A stretch of DNA of 64,000 nucleotides from Macrosoma leucophasiata (Eukaryota > Arthropoda > Insecta > Lepidoptera > Hedylidae), in NCBI GenBank assembly GCA_036365455.1, contig JAWQUS010000023.1, forward strand, positions 2,976,001 through 3,040,000. Direction: 5' to 3'. The notes below the pieces were generated by a model. That model was not told where the DNA came from. It searched no databases and saw only the letters and a program-made list of their open reading frames with translations. The translations under genes and the position numbers were made by a program. Every line of letters begins with the position of its first letter. The stretch's first letter is position 1. Shown one piece after another: positions 43,238 to 54,800 of the stretch.

Positions 43238-44088
43238 GGTGGAGCCCACTGCAGAATTACTTCGTTCATCCAGATATTATTATGCTGCAAAACTTATTTT
43301 TATGCATATTCATAGTATAGAGAATATCCACTAGTTTGCGTATCAAAATATAGCCGCAAGTATATATGAATAACTGCCCCAGTAGCCTAGTGGTAGCAGG
43401 CCACTACTACTACGCTGGAGGTCCTGGGTTCGATTCCCGGGTCGGGGACTATCAGAAATAACGGTTTAAAATCCTTTATCTCTGGTTTTATTGGGATTTT
43501 TCCATTTTCTGGAAGTTTCCCAGTACCTCGGAGTTTGGTAATGTGCCCGGAGATGGCAACAGGCTCGCCACCTGTTACATGGGTCAAAACGTAACAGGCG
43601 AATCGTGGGTGTTTGCATGTATGCTTCAATGCATGCATTTACCTCTGAATATCCCTTCGGGGATTACAGGCGTGAAGTTACGTTTTTTTTATCATTTTAT
43701 TTATGAATATTTTTTTGTATTGGGATAAAAAAAAATTTACCTGTTTTTTTCAGTAAAATATCGACCTCTTCACGGCAATATGTATAAAGACTGAAAAATC
43801 ACGACTGCCGTTGCGAATTAAGCCACCCGTACATATTTACGTTCCGTCCCGATAGCTTTTTAGTTTCATAACGTACATTTATTATTTATATATCAAATTA
43901 AAGCATTTTTTTTTCATTATTATGATATACGGGAGCCAAATTAAATCGGCCGCAAATAAGGATTGCTGGTGGCTTAACATAGGCAACCCAGTTGCTATGT
44001 AGGTATTCTCCAGATCAGAAATATACGTGAAAATCAGGCTTGCATCATATCCGGATGAACGAAATAATTCTGCAGTGGTATCCTAACC
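43238..44088. mobile_element. MITE K copy 2, containing a tRNA-SINE C
   Basis: The left end (CCACTGCAGAATTACTTCGTT to AGAATATCCACTAGTTTGCG) is the complement of the right end (GGCAACCCAGTTGCTATG to TTCTGCAGTGGTATCCTAAC). The core (CGGCCGATTTAATTTGGCTC on the minus strand) matches copy 1 at 60713 in the opposite orientation. The SINE at 43376-43684 interrupts the left part. Confidence 0.75.
43376..43684 (+). repeat. tRNA-SINE C copy, nested in MITE K
   Basis: Complete: head TGCCCCAGTAGCCTAGTGG, B box GGGTTCGATTCCCGGG, end GGCGTGAAGTTACG. Confidence 0.83.
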
Positions 44089-44121
44089 GATGTCATTCAA
44101 GATTTTTAATGGGTAGAGGGG

Positions 44122-44206
44122 GAGGTAAATCCATGCATCCAGCATACATGCAAACACCCACGATTCACCGGTAACGTTTTGGCCCATGTAACAGGTAGCG
44201 TGCCTA
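44122..44206 (-). repeat. tRNA-SINE C 3' fragment
   Basis: GGAGGTAAATCCATGCATCC to GGCCCATGTAACAGGTAG; head missing. Confidence 0.65.
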
Positions 44207-44219
44207 TATCCCGCTGTGG

Positions 44220-44433
44220 CACAGTACAAATATGAACAGTATGGAAACTACGTATTAAACGTTCGAAATGGCACGCTAACACAAACATGCGCATCGACGC
44301 TCGATGTAGCGAGTGACTCAGTACTGCAGCACCGCGAGAACCGCTTAGAGGCCTCCTCGATGCGCATGTTTGTGTGAGTGTGACATTTCAAGGTTTTGTA
44401 CGAAGCTTCCACGCTGTTCATATTTGCATTGTG
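44220..44433. mobile_element. MITE F, 7-bp target duplication
   Basis: The ends CACAGTACAAATATGAACAG and CTGTTCATATTTGCATTGTG are inverted. GCTGTGG flanks both sides (44213-44219 and 44434-44440). An inner inverted pair, ACAAACATGCGCATCGA and TCGATGCGCATGTTTGTG, makes a stem-loop core with CGCTCGATGTAGCGAGTGAC. Confidence 0.75.
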
Positions 44434-44667
44434 GCTGTGGTGCCTGAGGTGGGGATGGCACACCACTCCCGGCTCCCGGCGATCGACGCGTCACCACACA
44501 AATGCATATTGTTATTATGCTATTAGTATGATGTTTTATATTTTATTTACTTTGGTATTAATCTATTAATTATTGTTTGTACCTACTGGTATGTATTACA
44601 TTTATAGAATAGAATAGAAAAACTTTATTTGTAACAACATAAAAGTATTTATTATTTTACTAAGTAC

Positions 44668-45022
44668 TAGCGACCCGCCCCGGCTTCGCGCGGTGCAATG
44701 TTGCCTACCCTCTCCTATTCGTCTTAGCGTGATGATTATACATAGATATAGCCTAAAGTCTTCCTCGATATCTTTTACAGTTTAGGCAGCGTACGCAAAA
44801 TAAGTAACTGTTCTGGTTGATTTTTTACACTTTGTGTCTGAAAACCCAAATATCTTACGGTACCCTATTTTTTCTAAAATAAAATATAGCCTATGTTACC
44901 CGTGGATAATGTAGCTTTCAAATAGTGAAAGAATTTTTAAAATCGATCCAGTAGTTATTGAGCATATACATTACAAACAAACAAACAAAAAAATATTACC
45001 TCTTTATAATATTAGTTTAGAT
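44668..45022 (+). repeat. Non-autonomous element, ACTAGCGACCCGCCCCGGC family
   Basis: Starts ACTAGCGACCCGCCCCGGCT and ends ACCTCTTTATAATATTAGTT. Relatives lie at 45430-45650 (+), 53660-53945 (reversed) and 25885-26220 (diverged). Confidence 0.6.
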
Positions 45023-45429
45023 GTTATTTTAATGGCTTATTATCTGTATTATCTCCGTATGTATGTACCTACCATGTATAAGTATTAGTACAATTATACT
45101 TATCTATTATAAATTTGACATCCGTGGTTCACTCATTCTAAGGGTCCTGTTGAAAACCAGCGTCAGGTACCTTGTATATACTATGAAGGTACCTGACATT
45201 TGCTGAACAGGACACCTTTTTGATAGCCGTGAGACACATATTACGTGTACCTATATGTATTAATTTTGGAAAATGGGTTGTCTTCTCTCTGTTATCTACG
45301 CTTTATGTCTGTTTTATGTGACTCGCTGTGTGTCAAAATAAATGTTTCTTCTCTATTTCTTTTTTTTTCCTATTGAGATCTCCGACTAAACAGTAATACG
45401 CGTTCAAAGCCGGTTCGGGTCGCTAGTTA

Positions 45430-45650
45430 AAATAAGACTAGCGGCCCGCCCCGGCTTCGCCCGCGCTGCTCCGCTCCTGTTCATTATAGCGCATATGACT
45501 ATGTCATAGCGCGATGATATATATAAATGCCTTTCTCGATAAATGGGCTATCTAACACTGAAAAAACTTTTCAAATCGGACCAACAGTTCCAGAGATTAG
45601 CGCGTTCATGCAAACAAACAAACAATCTCTTCAGCTTTATAAGTATAGAA
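45430..45650 (+). repeat. Non-autonomous element, GACTAGCGGCCCGCCCCGGC family
   Basis: Shares GGCTATCTAACACTGAAAAA, AAATCGGACC and GATTAGCGCGTTCATGCAAA with the other members. Confidence 0.6.
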
Positions 45651-45884
45651 GAAGAAGATTTCTACCAACTCTTTCGAGGCAATATGGTCGTGAAGCTATG
45701 CTTCATAGCCTACGACTCCAATTAACTGTGTGAGAATATAACCGTTTATTTGTTTATGATGGAATCCTGTGATGATTAATAATACTCATTTAATGAACAG
45801 CTTACCATATATATTTGCAGAAGAGCAGCAGTGGTAATTACTTGTCTGTATATGTCATGGCACATATAATATTATAAGCTTTTG

Positions 45885-46060
45885 ATATGTTCTTAGGTTT
45901 TCGCGAGCTACACTCATTGACATAAAACTATTTTCAAGGATTTATCTCGCGTATATTAAACTAAAATGATTTTTAAAATCAACCCGACGTTTCGGTCGCT
46001 TTTCAGCTTCCGTGGTCCGGGCAGACTGAGGTGACATTTGTCTGACAGAAGTTTGAAAAA
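45885..46060 (+). repeat. Dispersed repeat carrying ACGTTTCGGTCGC, copy 2
   Basis: Same order as 1677-1845. Confidence 0.7.
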
Positions 46061-46289
46061 ATTATATGTAGCTACCTCCATCGATTTCGTAAACGCCTTG
46101 CGTAGCGTTCAGGATTAACACAATAATTACTTATGGTATCTTGAGGTCTTGCAGACTGCTGCGGCTGGGATTATTATAAGCTTTTGCCTGCGTTCGTGTT
46201 AGATACGTAATATAAAACCATTCTTTCCCTATATCTTTCCCTTAGTTACAAATACTATCATTCTAGTGAAAATATGCAAATACTACCAA

Positions 46290-46560
46290 TATAGTATCAG
46301 AATCAGAAACTCATTTATTCATTTACGGTGACAGACACCTCTTATGACACGTCAAAAACAAACAAAATAAATTGAAGTGAATAATAATTGATATATATAC
46401 ATGTCAAACAAGATAAAAATTATATGTACAGTCAAGAATATCACTAAGATAAAACTTAATATAATATACTAATGTAAAAAGTATATCAGCAGAATGTCTC
46501 ATTTCCCCTTTACAAACTGATAACAAAGAGTAAAAAGAAAAGAAAAAGAGTCATTCTTTG
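46290..46560 (-). repeat. Non-LTR 3' end with GATTCT tail, reversed
   Basis: Begins with the tail AGTATCAGAATCAGAAACTC and reads back through GACACCTCTTATGACACG to ATCAGCAGAATGTCTC. It extends further upstream than the other copies, to about 46680. Confidence 0.65.
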
Positions 46561-46688
46561 TCATTCACCGGCAGAGTTCCAAAGGCCAATATGATCTGAG
46601 AAAAATCTGCCCAAAAAAACTCAGTCGGCTCTTTTAAAAATATCTCTTAGGCATAATTTTACTATTTTCATTTTAGTGATAATGGTCT

Positions 46689-47109
46689 TATTACACGGTA
46701 CGGTATTCAGCGTACGATAGCAAGGGTCGGGACAGTGTAATAACATTTAGGGCGTTAGGGCCCTAATTAGGGCGACCGGAGCGGCCCGGTCAGCCTTACG
46801 GCCTCACTACACACAGACTCACACAGTACAAATATGAAGAGTATGGAAACTACGTACAAAACGTTCAAAACGGTGTCGTTTTCTCACTCACACAAACATG
46901 CGCATCGACGCTCTAGTAGCGAGTGACTCGGAGCTGCAGCACCGCGAGAACCGCTTCGGGCCTCGTTGATGCGCATGCGATTGCGCCCTTTCAATGTTTT
47001 GTACGTAGTTTCCATACTGTTCATATTTGTACTGTGACTGAGTTAGGACCCTGTCGACCGGATAGTGTAATAAGCGGTAACCCGGCGCGAGGCCACGCCC
47101 ACCGTTTCT
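46689..47109. mobile_element. MITE G copy carrying MITE F
   Basis: Left end TATTACACGGTACGGTATTC, GGGCCCTAATTAGGGCG and, after the insert, GCGCGAGGCCACGCCCACCG. The right end is eroded. Confidence 0.7.
46822..47036. mobile_element. MITE F copy 2, nested in MITE G
   Basis: CACAGTACAAATATGAAGAG and CTGTTCATATTTGTACTGTG are the inverted ends. The core CGACGCTCTAGTAGCGAGTG matches copy 1. No exact target duplication is visible. Confidence 0.72.
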
Positions 47110-47630
47110 GCCGCACCCTGAGGCCGATGTGCATTATTTCTTGTTGGATACTGTACACAGTTATGGAGATCATTGAAGTCTATAGAATAGCAATTACATA
47201 TCAATGCAGATGAATTATGGGGCGATACATATCGACATTGCTGTCGTCATAGTCATTGCTGACAAATTTTCATGTCAATGTCTGCCTTAACTAAATAGCA
47301 ATAATATAAATAATCTATCATTATGACTTGTACGTCACCTACGAAAGCAAGAACATCAATCAGATTATCACTACTGATTTTTAAAGGAGCTACAAATAGA
47401 CATGAAAAATTGACAGCACAAGCGGCGGATGGCCCCCTGTCTTCAAAGTAAATTGGCCAATCATTGTTCTTGTCAACCCGTCTAGCATCTCCATCCAACG
47501 TTTATTGTACAACTCACAAACCCACAACTCCATGTATGCATATACGCTTCATTAAAGAAAATCGTTCAATTCCAGAAAAAGCCTTCGCCTAACACGCTCA
47601 CAATAGCGTTGTGCGGTATTTGGGGAGATT

Positions 47631-47892
47631 TTTTTTTAATGTAATGGAAGTGGCAAACAAGCATGCAGTTCACATTGATGTTAAGTGATGACTGCAGCCT
47701 TTAGACATCCAAATGAAGACCAAGGTGAAAATGCAGATGCGTTACCACTCCTGAGGCCTAAGCAATTACAGGGCCGTACATTGCCACCTGATCGAAACAC
47801 GATAGTGATGAACACTACCATTTAGCGGCAAGTAAATTATGTAATGCGGTGGTGCCTACGCCACCTACACTGAAAGTCTAACACCAGTAAAA
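47631..47892 (-). repeat. Family A-rep copy
   Basis: T run, AATGGAAGTGGCAAACAAGC, and end ACACCAGTAAAA; short internal deletion in the GCCTCTGTGCC region. Confidence 0.8.
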
Positions 47893-47894
47893 CA

Positions 47895-47985
47895 GAGAAT
47901 ATGCCACTATCGCCACGCTTGGCTGGCGGATTGGCGATCGCAGTGATATTCGCGGTAGTTTTATCCCGGGACGCTGCTTCCCATC
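47895..47985 (+). repeat. Copy of the repeat nested in the BEL/Pao element
   Basis: ATCGCCACGCTTGGC and GCGATCGCAGTGATATTCGC and GGGACGCTGCTTCCCATC match 33500-33580. Confidence 0.55.
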
Positions 47986-48002
47986 TCGTGGTCAAAAAAA
48001 CA

Positions 48003-48278
48003 CACCTAACTTCACGCTTGTAATCCCCGAAGAGACAGGCAGAGGTAAATGCAGACATTCACACCCACGACTCGCCGGTTACGTTTTGGCCCAGGTGGCG
48101 AGCCTGTTGACATCTGTGGGCACATTACCAAACTTCAAGGTACTGGGAAATTTCCAGAAAATGCAAAAATCTCAATAAAACCAGAGATAAAGGACTTTAC
48201 ACCATTATCTCTGATAACCCCCTACCCGGGATTCGAATCCAGGACCTCAGCGTAGTAGTGGCCTGCTACCACTAGGCT
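48003..48278 (-). repeat. tRNA-SINE C copy, reversed
   Basis: CTAACTTCACGCTTGTAATC at the left; CCTGCTACCACTAGGC at the right; slightly eroded head. Confidence 0.8.
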
Positions 48279-48365
48279 TCATTAAATTAAAGGTGCAAAA
48301 GTTTTGTCTTGACTCTCCCAAGAGAAACATCAAAAATACGATCAACAACCCAATCCCAACAATTT

Positions 48366-48645
48366 TTACTGGTGGTAGAGTTCCGAGTGTAGGAGCTCGA
48401 GGGCGTAGGCACCACCGCATTACCTAATCTATCTGCCGCTAAATGATAGTGTAAAGATCCTGTTAGATGGTAATACATGGCCCCGTAATAAGTATCACAG
48501 AGACATGGCACCATAGGTCTCAGGGGTGGCAACGGTTCTACATTTTGACCTCTGGTTTTTGTGTAGATGTCTATAGGCTACAGTTTTCACTTAACACCAA
48601 TGTGAACTGCATGCTATTTTGCCACCTTCCTAACAATAAAAAAAA
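48366..48645 (+). repeat. Family A-rep variant copy upstream of gene B
   Basis: Member of the ATGGCCCCGTAATAA subfamily ending CACCTTCCTAACAATAAAAA. It ends about 150 bp before the gene B TATA box. Confidence 0.77.
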
Positions 48646-48794
48646 TCCCGTGTGAGCATACATCAAAATAATTAGTACATCAAAATCGATGGGGACTTGA
48701 GCAAGCACACACACATGCACGTAGCGCATCTTCGAACTGTCAAAGGTTACTCGTGATCTGTTCAAGTAACCCGTAGTGAACGAATTTTGTTTGG

Positions 48795-48828
48795 TATAAA
48801 TATAAGTTTGGTCGTCAGTACATCACAC
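48795..48828 (+). promoter_or_regulatory. Core promoter of gene B
   Basis: TATAAATA at 48795-48802, then GTCAGTAC (TCAGT at 48815-48819) and CATCACACTCG. The TCAGT initiator is only 22 bp from the TATA start, so the start site may instead be near 48825. The start codon at 48853 gives a 5' UTR of about 25-37 nt. Confidence 0.68.
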
Positions 48829-48852
48829 TCGCTGGTCGTCCCTTGTTGAGAC

Positions 48853-48861
48853 ATGAAGCTG
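48853..48861 (+). CDS. Gene B coding exon 1 (Met-Lys-Leu)
   Basis: ATGAAGCTG is followed by donor GTAAAT. Same cut point as gene A. Intron 1 is 1333 bp, AT-rich, with no gene seen; a repeat-like CGAATTGAGAACATCTTC stretch near 49750 echoes one at 452. Confidence 0.86.
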
Positions 48862-51800
48862 GTAAATATTCAAGATTTTTAATCGAAAAAAATATATAAA
48901 ATAAAAATAAAGGTGTCGATAAATGGGTCATTTACCCTATTAGGTTTCACGGTCATAAAAATAACCTGTTAAAATTAAAATTATTTTTTATATCTTTTGT
49001 GGCTAAGGAAGTGAATTAAAATGAAAATCGATATTGAAGAGTAAATTTCACGGTCATTATGGTTACAATAATTGGGGTCAATTTTAGGTCACCCGCGAAT
49101 ATCCTCCGGCCTAACTACTAGTTATTTTAGTATTTTGTAACTACAATTGTACAATCTATAATTTGACTTGATTATGTCTTGTTTCGTATATATCTAATCA
49201 TCTTAAAGCTATGGTAATGCTTATTTTAATCAAATAACCTATTTGAACTTTATGTTTTTTTAACGCAGGTAGGTAATGTATTATTATCTAAAGAAGCGCA
49301 ATTCTGAGGTATTATGTCAATTATAATTCAATCTCAAATACAATTATTTTTATTCCAAATGAGTACTGAATGATCTTTCTATTATAAATGAAGTCCTTTG
49401 TTTTATTAAAAAGCTTCAAGTTTTGAAGATTTGTGTTTCAAAGCTACTCATACTTTACACAATCACTTAAAACATATTTCATGATACAAGTGGTGAAGAC
49501 ATTATATTTCATTACTCTAGCAAAGGTTTTTATAATCATGTTTGATTAGCATCATGAACCAGGTTCGCACGACATATTATTATTTTAATTATGACTTTTG
49601 TGTTTGGTATATTAACACCTTTAAATCTGAATAAATATGAAAATTCAAATTTGTGCGTATGTTAGTTTTGTGCTACATTTGGTTAAGTGAATTTATGTTG
49701 GAAATACACGAAGTGTAATTAAAAAAAATTGATCGATGGATGATCCGGACGAATTGAGAACATCTTCCTTTTCTTGAAGTCGGTTACTAATATGTTTTTG
49801 TAAATAAAATGGATTTGGAATATTAGGCGCCCACGAAAATGGTCTCAAATAGGCACAATACTTTGCAATAATAAAACAAATTCTTTGTTTTCCCTGTTTA
49901 ATTTAATTTTGGTTATCAATAAAGAGATACGTCTTTATTTAATTTTATGCCGGTATTTTTTGATGAATACGCAGACAAAATCGCAGGGAGAAGTTAGTTT
50001 GACAACATTTCACAATGGTCATCTACAAACGTACCTTATGTTGCAAAATACAATTAATACATTTTGTGTGAAAAAAATACTATACAAATTTTGATTCTCA
50101 CAAACTATCGTTTTTTTAATATAATTAAGTAAGACTATAAGATTAAATCATATTGTAATAATAACATATTAAAATGTTTCTTTTTTGTTTTCAGTTAATA
50201 ATTCTAGCGGTGATAGCCTCCGGCTATGCAGCCAAGTTAGACAGGACCTACCTCCCACCAGCCAGCGCGGCCACTGCTGGAGGTAGCCCTGGGTCTTTAT
50301 CAGCTCCTGGCGCAGGAGCTCCAGGCTCTTCAAGCTCTGCCTTCGGCCAAGGCCTTCCAACACCTTCCCGTCAGCCTTCTGGAGCATATGGAGCACCAAA
50401 CACCTTCGGACAGCCATCAAGGCCTGGTCAGGCTGGTCCTTTAAGCTTCGGACCACAAGGCCCAGCTGGAAATCAAGGCGCTACTGGATCTTCTGGAGGA
50501 TTCCCCGGTTCAAGTTCGCAAGGATTCCCTGGATCAACCAGTCCACAAGGATATCAACCTGGACCTCAAAGTGCGGGAACTGGGCCTAGCTTCCCTGGAT
50601 CGGGTGGACCTAATTTCCCTGGCGGATCTGGATCTGGTTTCCCAGGAGCATCAGGAACTTCATTTCCTGGCGCGCCTGGATCCGGTATTCCTGGATCGTC
50701 AGGACCTTCGTTCCCTGGTGCACCTGGATCGTCTGGACCTTCTTTCCCTGGCGCTTCTAGACCTCAAGGTTTTGGTTCTCCAAGTCAAGGCGGTTCAGGT
50801 TCTTTTGGTGCCCCAGGATCTGCGTCAGCATTCCAAGGACAACAAAACGCAGAAGCATACAGACCGCAAGAACGCGCCCAGGCTGGCGCTGATAGAAGCG
50901 CTACCATTCTGAGATACGACAACCAAAACAATGGTGATTCCTATGCCTACGCATATGAGACTTCCAATGGAATAGCCGCTGAAGAGTCTGGCGAAGCTAC
51001 CAACGGCGTAAAGGCTCAGGGAGCATTTTCATACACTGGTGACGATGGCCAGGCTTACTCTGTGACTTACACAGCAGACGAAAACGGATTCCAGCCCCAG
51101 GGGGAACATCTGCCTACCTCACCTCCCATTCCCGATGAAATCTTGAAGTCTTTAGAAGAAAACGCGAGAGCAGCCGCCGCTGGAACCCAAGAAGGTAAAA
51201 TATACCATTTTGATCCTTAACAAGTGTATAATAATAATAATGGCAACCCATTATACGTACCACTGCTGGGGATGAGTCTCTCCCCTTTTTGGGGGAAGGC
51301 CTGGAGCTTACTCCACCACGCTGCTCCAATGCCAATTGGTGGAGGAGGGTAGGTTAGTGGCCAACCCGCTGTCGGATGTTTTCAAACCCATAAGGCCTCC
51401 GACAAGGTTTAACGACTACTATCTATCGATAGCAACCGGGGCCGACGGCTTAACGTGCCCTCCGAAGCACAGAAATGCATATTTAATTTGTCACTAGCGG
51501 TCACCCATCACACTACCCGACCGCGCCCGTAGTGCTTAACCGAATAGATCGCTTCCGATCTACACCAGCCGCCGGGCCATGCGCGCTTCTAACAAGTGTG
51601 AAACCGTGTAATTTTATCACTTTGATCATAGTTTTATGTTCAAATTGGGATTGCTTAAAACAGCCCTGAGATCGATTTGCGTGGAACATAAATATTATAA
51701 GTAGATTTTCTATGGGTTCATGTTGTATGATTTTAATGGTGTGTAAGGACGTGGTGCAATGTTATTTTGTTTGCAACATATAATCTTAGCAGGACTAGCG

Positions 51801-54800
51801 CATTTATATTAAAGGCCGTTGTTTTTGTTAATAATGTGATGCAGTAATTATGTACAACTGATGGACATCAAGGCTGTTTTTTATCATATGTTTAACCCAT
51901 TTAATTTTTTTTTCGCATCAAAGTGACAAACTTACAGTTAATATTGTTGATACGTGAATACGTAAGCTTAGAGACATCAACTTTCATAAAAACTAGAGCT
52001 TTAGGTAACATAATTTTGCAATCTATGCCAAGATCACAGGGCTGTTCATTACTATCTAACGTGAGCAAGATACGGCTAAATGTGTCATACGGTGGTTGCT
52101 AATTTAATGTGGTGGTGCTTACAGTCTCGAGCCTTCCACTGCTTATCAAATGAAATTGATGTAATTCAATGAATGATTATGTTTCAATGCATTAAGTTTA
52201 TTGATATTGGTATATTTATTGATCGTAGAAATTTACTTCCTCAGTAGCCTAGTGGTAGTAGGCCACTACTACTACGCTAGAGGTCCTGGGTTAGATTCCC
52301 GGGTCGGGGGCTATGACAGATCACGGTTTAAAATCCTTTATCTCTGGTGCTATTGAGATATTTAAATTTTTTGGAAGTTTTCCAGTACCTCGGAGTTTGG
52401 TAATGTGCTCGGAGATGGCAACAGGCTCGCCACCTGTTACGTGGGCCTAAACGTAACCGGCGAATCGTGGGCGTTTGTATGTATGATTGAATGCATGCAT
52501 TTACCTCTGCCTACCCCTTCGGGATTGACAGGCGTGAAGTTACGTAGAAATGTTTGCGACGGTGTTTTAGGGCGTAAGCAAAAGTGTATCAAATAAACCA
52601 TTGCCTTTTTATAGTAGTATTCCGTGCTACAGTATCCTGGTTGGATGGTATCTTCATAATTTCTCAGACCTGTCTTATGAACAGACCCGATTAAGTGAAG
52701 ATTTTTGGAGATAGGAAATTCAAGCATATAACATTTATTATTTAGCACTCCTAAAGTATTCATGGAAGCTCACAATTTGATTTATTTGACCATCTCTTGC
52801 GTTGACATTTCAAGAAAAAAAGAACCTATATTTGGAAGTGGGTTTTCATTTATTTTCACTCTTAATTTCATCCAAATCGGTTTACGAGTTTAACCGTGAA
52901 AGCTTAACAGTCAGAAAGACTTTCGTTTTCATAATAGTAACGATAAATTCAAAGCAATTAAACAAAATAAATATCGGTATGCAGTTCAAAATAATTACAT
53001 CTTCTCTTTTTCAACTAAGTTAGGCAATTGCGTAAGTTGCTCCTCGCTGTGATCCTCGGGTCATGCAAAAATGTTATTGCGTTTTAAACGACACGTACAA
53101 TTGTTACTAGGAACTGCAATGGGCGTCTGTGGAGCCCCAGGCACCAAGACATTACCTAATTTATCTGCGACTAAATAATAGTGAAGGCTTCGTTGTTGCA
53201 GTCATAATGACTGAGGAGTAGCAAAGCTTCTGGTTTTATTATAGATGTTATATTGTGTTTTTCGCAATATCACATGTGAGTTTATTAAAAGATATTTGAA
53301 GATAATGAAAGGAAATCGTACTTTTATGGTGTTGCGACATTGGTTGCTATAAAAAAGTAGAGGAAAAATTCGAAGTTTAGGTGTGGGATTTCGGTAACTT
53401 AGAGGTTAGGGCGTACTAGAAAACATACTCCAAATCCCACCCGAGTTTTGCTTTTCATTTTTACTTTAATAATGTTAATGAGCTGAAAGAATAGAAATTC
53501 GTAAGCCAAAAAGCGACAGAAACGTCGGGTTGATTTTAAATAATCATTTTAGCTTTATATACGCGAGATAAATCTGAAAACTAGTTTGAATTAGTGTAGC
53601 TCGCGAAAACCTGAATATACTAAATTAAATTCATTTTACGTATTTACTTCGCATATTATTAACTAGCGGCCCGGCCCGGATTCGCATGGATGCAATGTAA
53701 CCTATATTACTACTATCCATAGAGCAATTGCTCTATGCTACTATCATAATCTATACTAATATTATAAAGCTGAAGAGTTTATTTGTTTGTTTGAACGCGT
53801 TAATCTCAGGAACTGCTAGTCCGATTTGAAAAATACTTTCATTGATAGATAGCCCATTTATCGTGGCAGGCTTTATAATTCCACGTTAAGATGAGTAGGA
53901 GAGGGTAGGTAACAGTGCAACCGCGCGGAACCGGGGCGGGCCGCTAGTATTACTATAAAATATAAGTATACATAGAGCACTCCTGACTAGTGTAGCTTTC
54001 TAATTGTGAAAGAATTTTCATGATCGGTTCAGTATTTCCGAAGAGTAGCCCCCACAAACAAAAAAACGAACAATCAAAGTTACAAGCTATACCTCTTTAT
54101 AATATAAGTATAGACTACATGTTTTCATTTCTTTTTTTTTAAACTATGATGATTGAATAGTATTAATTATGATTCCAGGCGCTTACAACCCGGATGAAAA
54201 TGAAAACGACATATCGCCTCAGCAATATGGCTCTAGTGGAGCTTACAACCAGCCTCAAGGTCAGCGCCCTGGTCAGCAATTCGGAGCCCCTGGAACTGGA
54301 TCTCAAGGCCCTTCAGGACCCAGTCAGCAATATGGTGCTCCTGGATTTGTATCCGGAAGTCCACAACCTCAAGGTCCCTCAGGATCAATCCAAGGTCAAC
54401 GCCCTGGTCAGCAATACGGTGCTCCTGGTTTCGGATCTGGTAGCCCCCAATCTCAAGGGCCTTCTGGTGGTAGTCAAGGTCAACGCCCGGGACAACAGTA
54501 TGGTGCTCCTGGTTTCGAATCTGGTAGCCCTCAATCTCAAGGTCCAAGTGGTGCCGGTCAAGGACAACGCCCTGGTCAGCAATATGGTACTCCTGGCTAT
54601 GGATCTTCTGGCTCTCAAGCTCAAGGTCCCTCAGGCTCAATCCAAGGTCAACGCCCTGGTCAGCAATATGGTACCCCTGACTTCGGCTCTGGCAGTTCAC
54701 CGTCTCAAGGTCCCTCTAGCGCGAGCCAAGGTCAACGCCCTGGTCAGCAGTATGACGCTCCTGGTTACGGATCTGGTAGACCTCAATCTCAAGGACCAAT

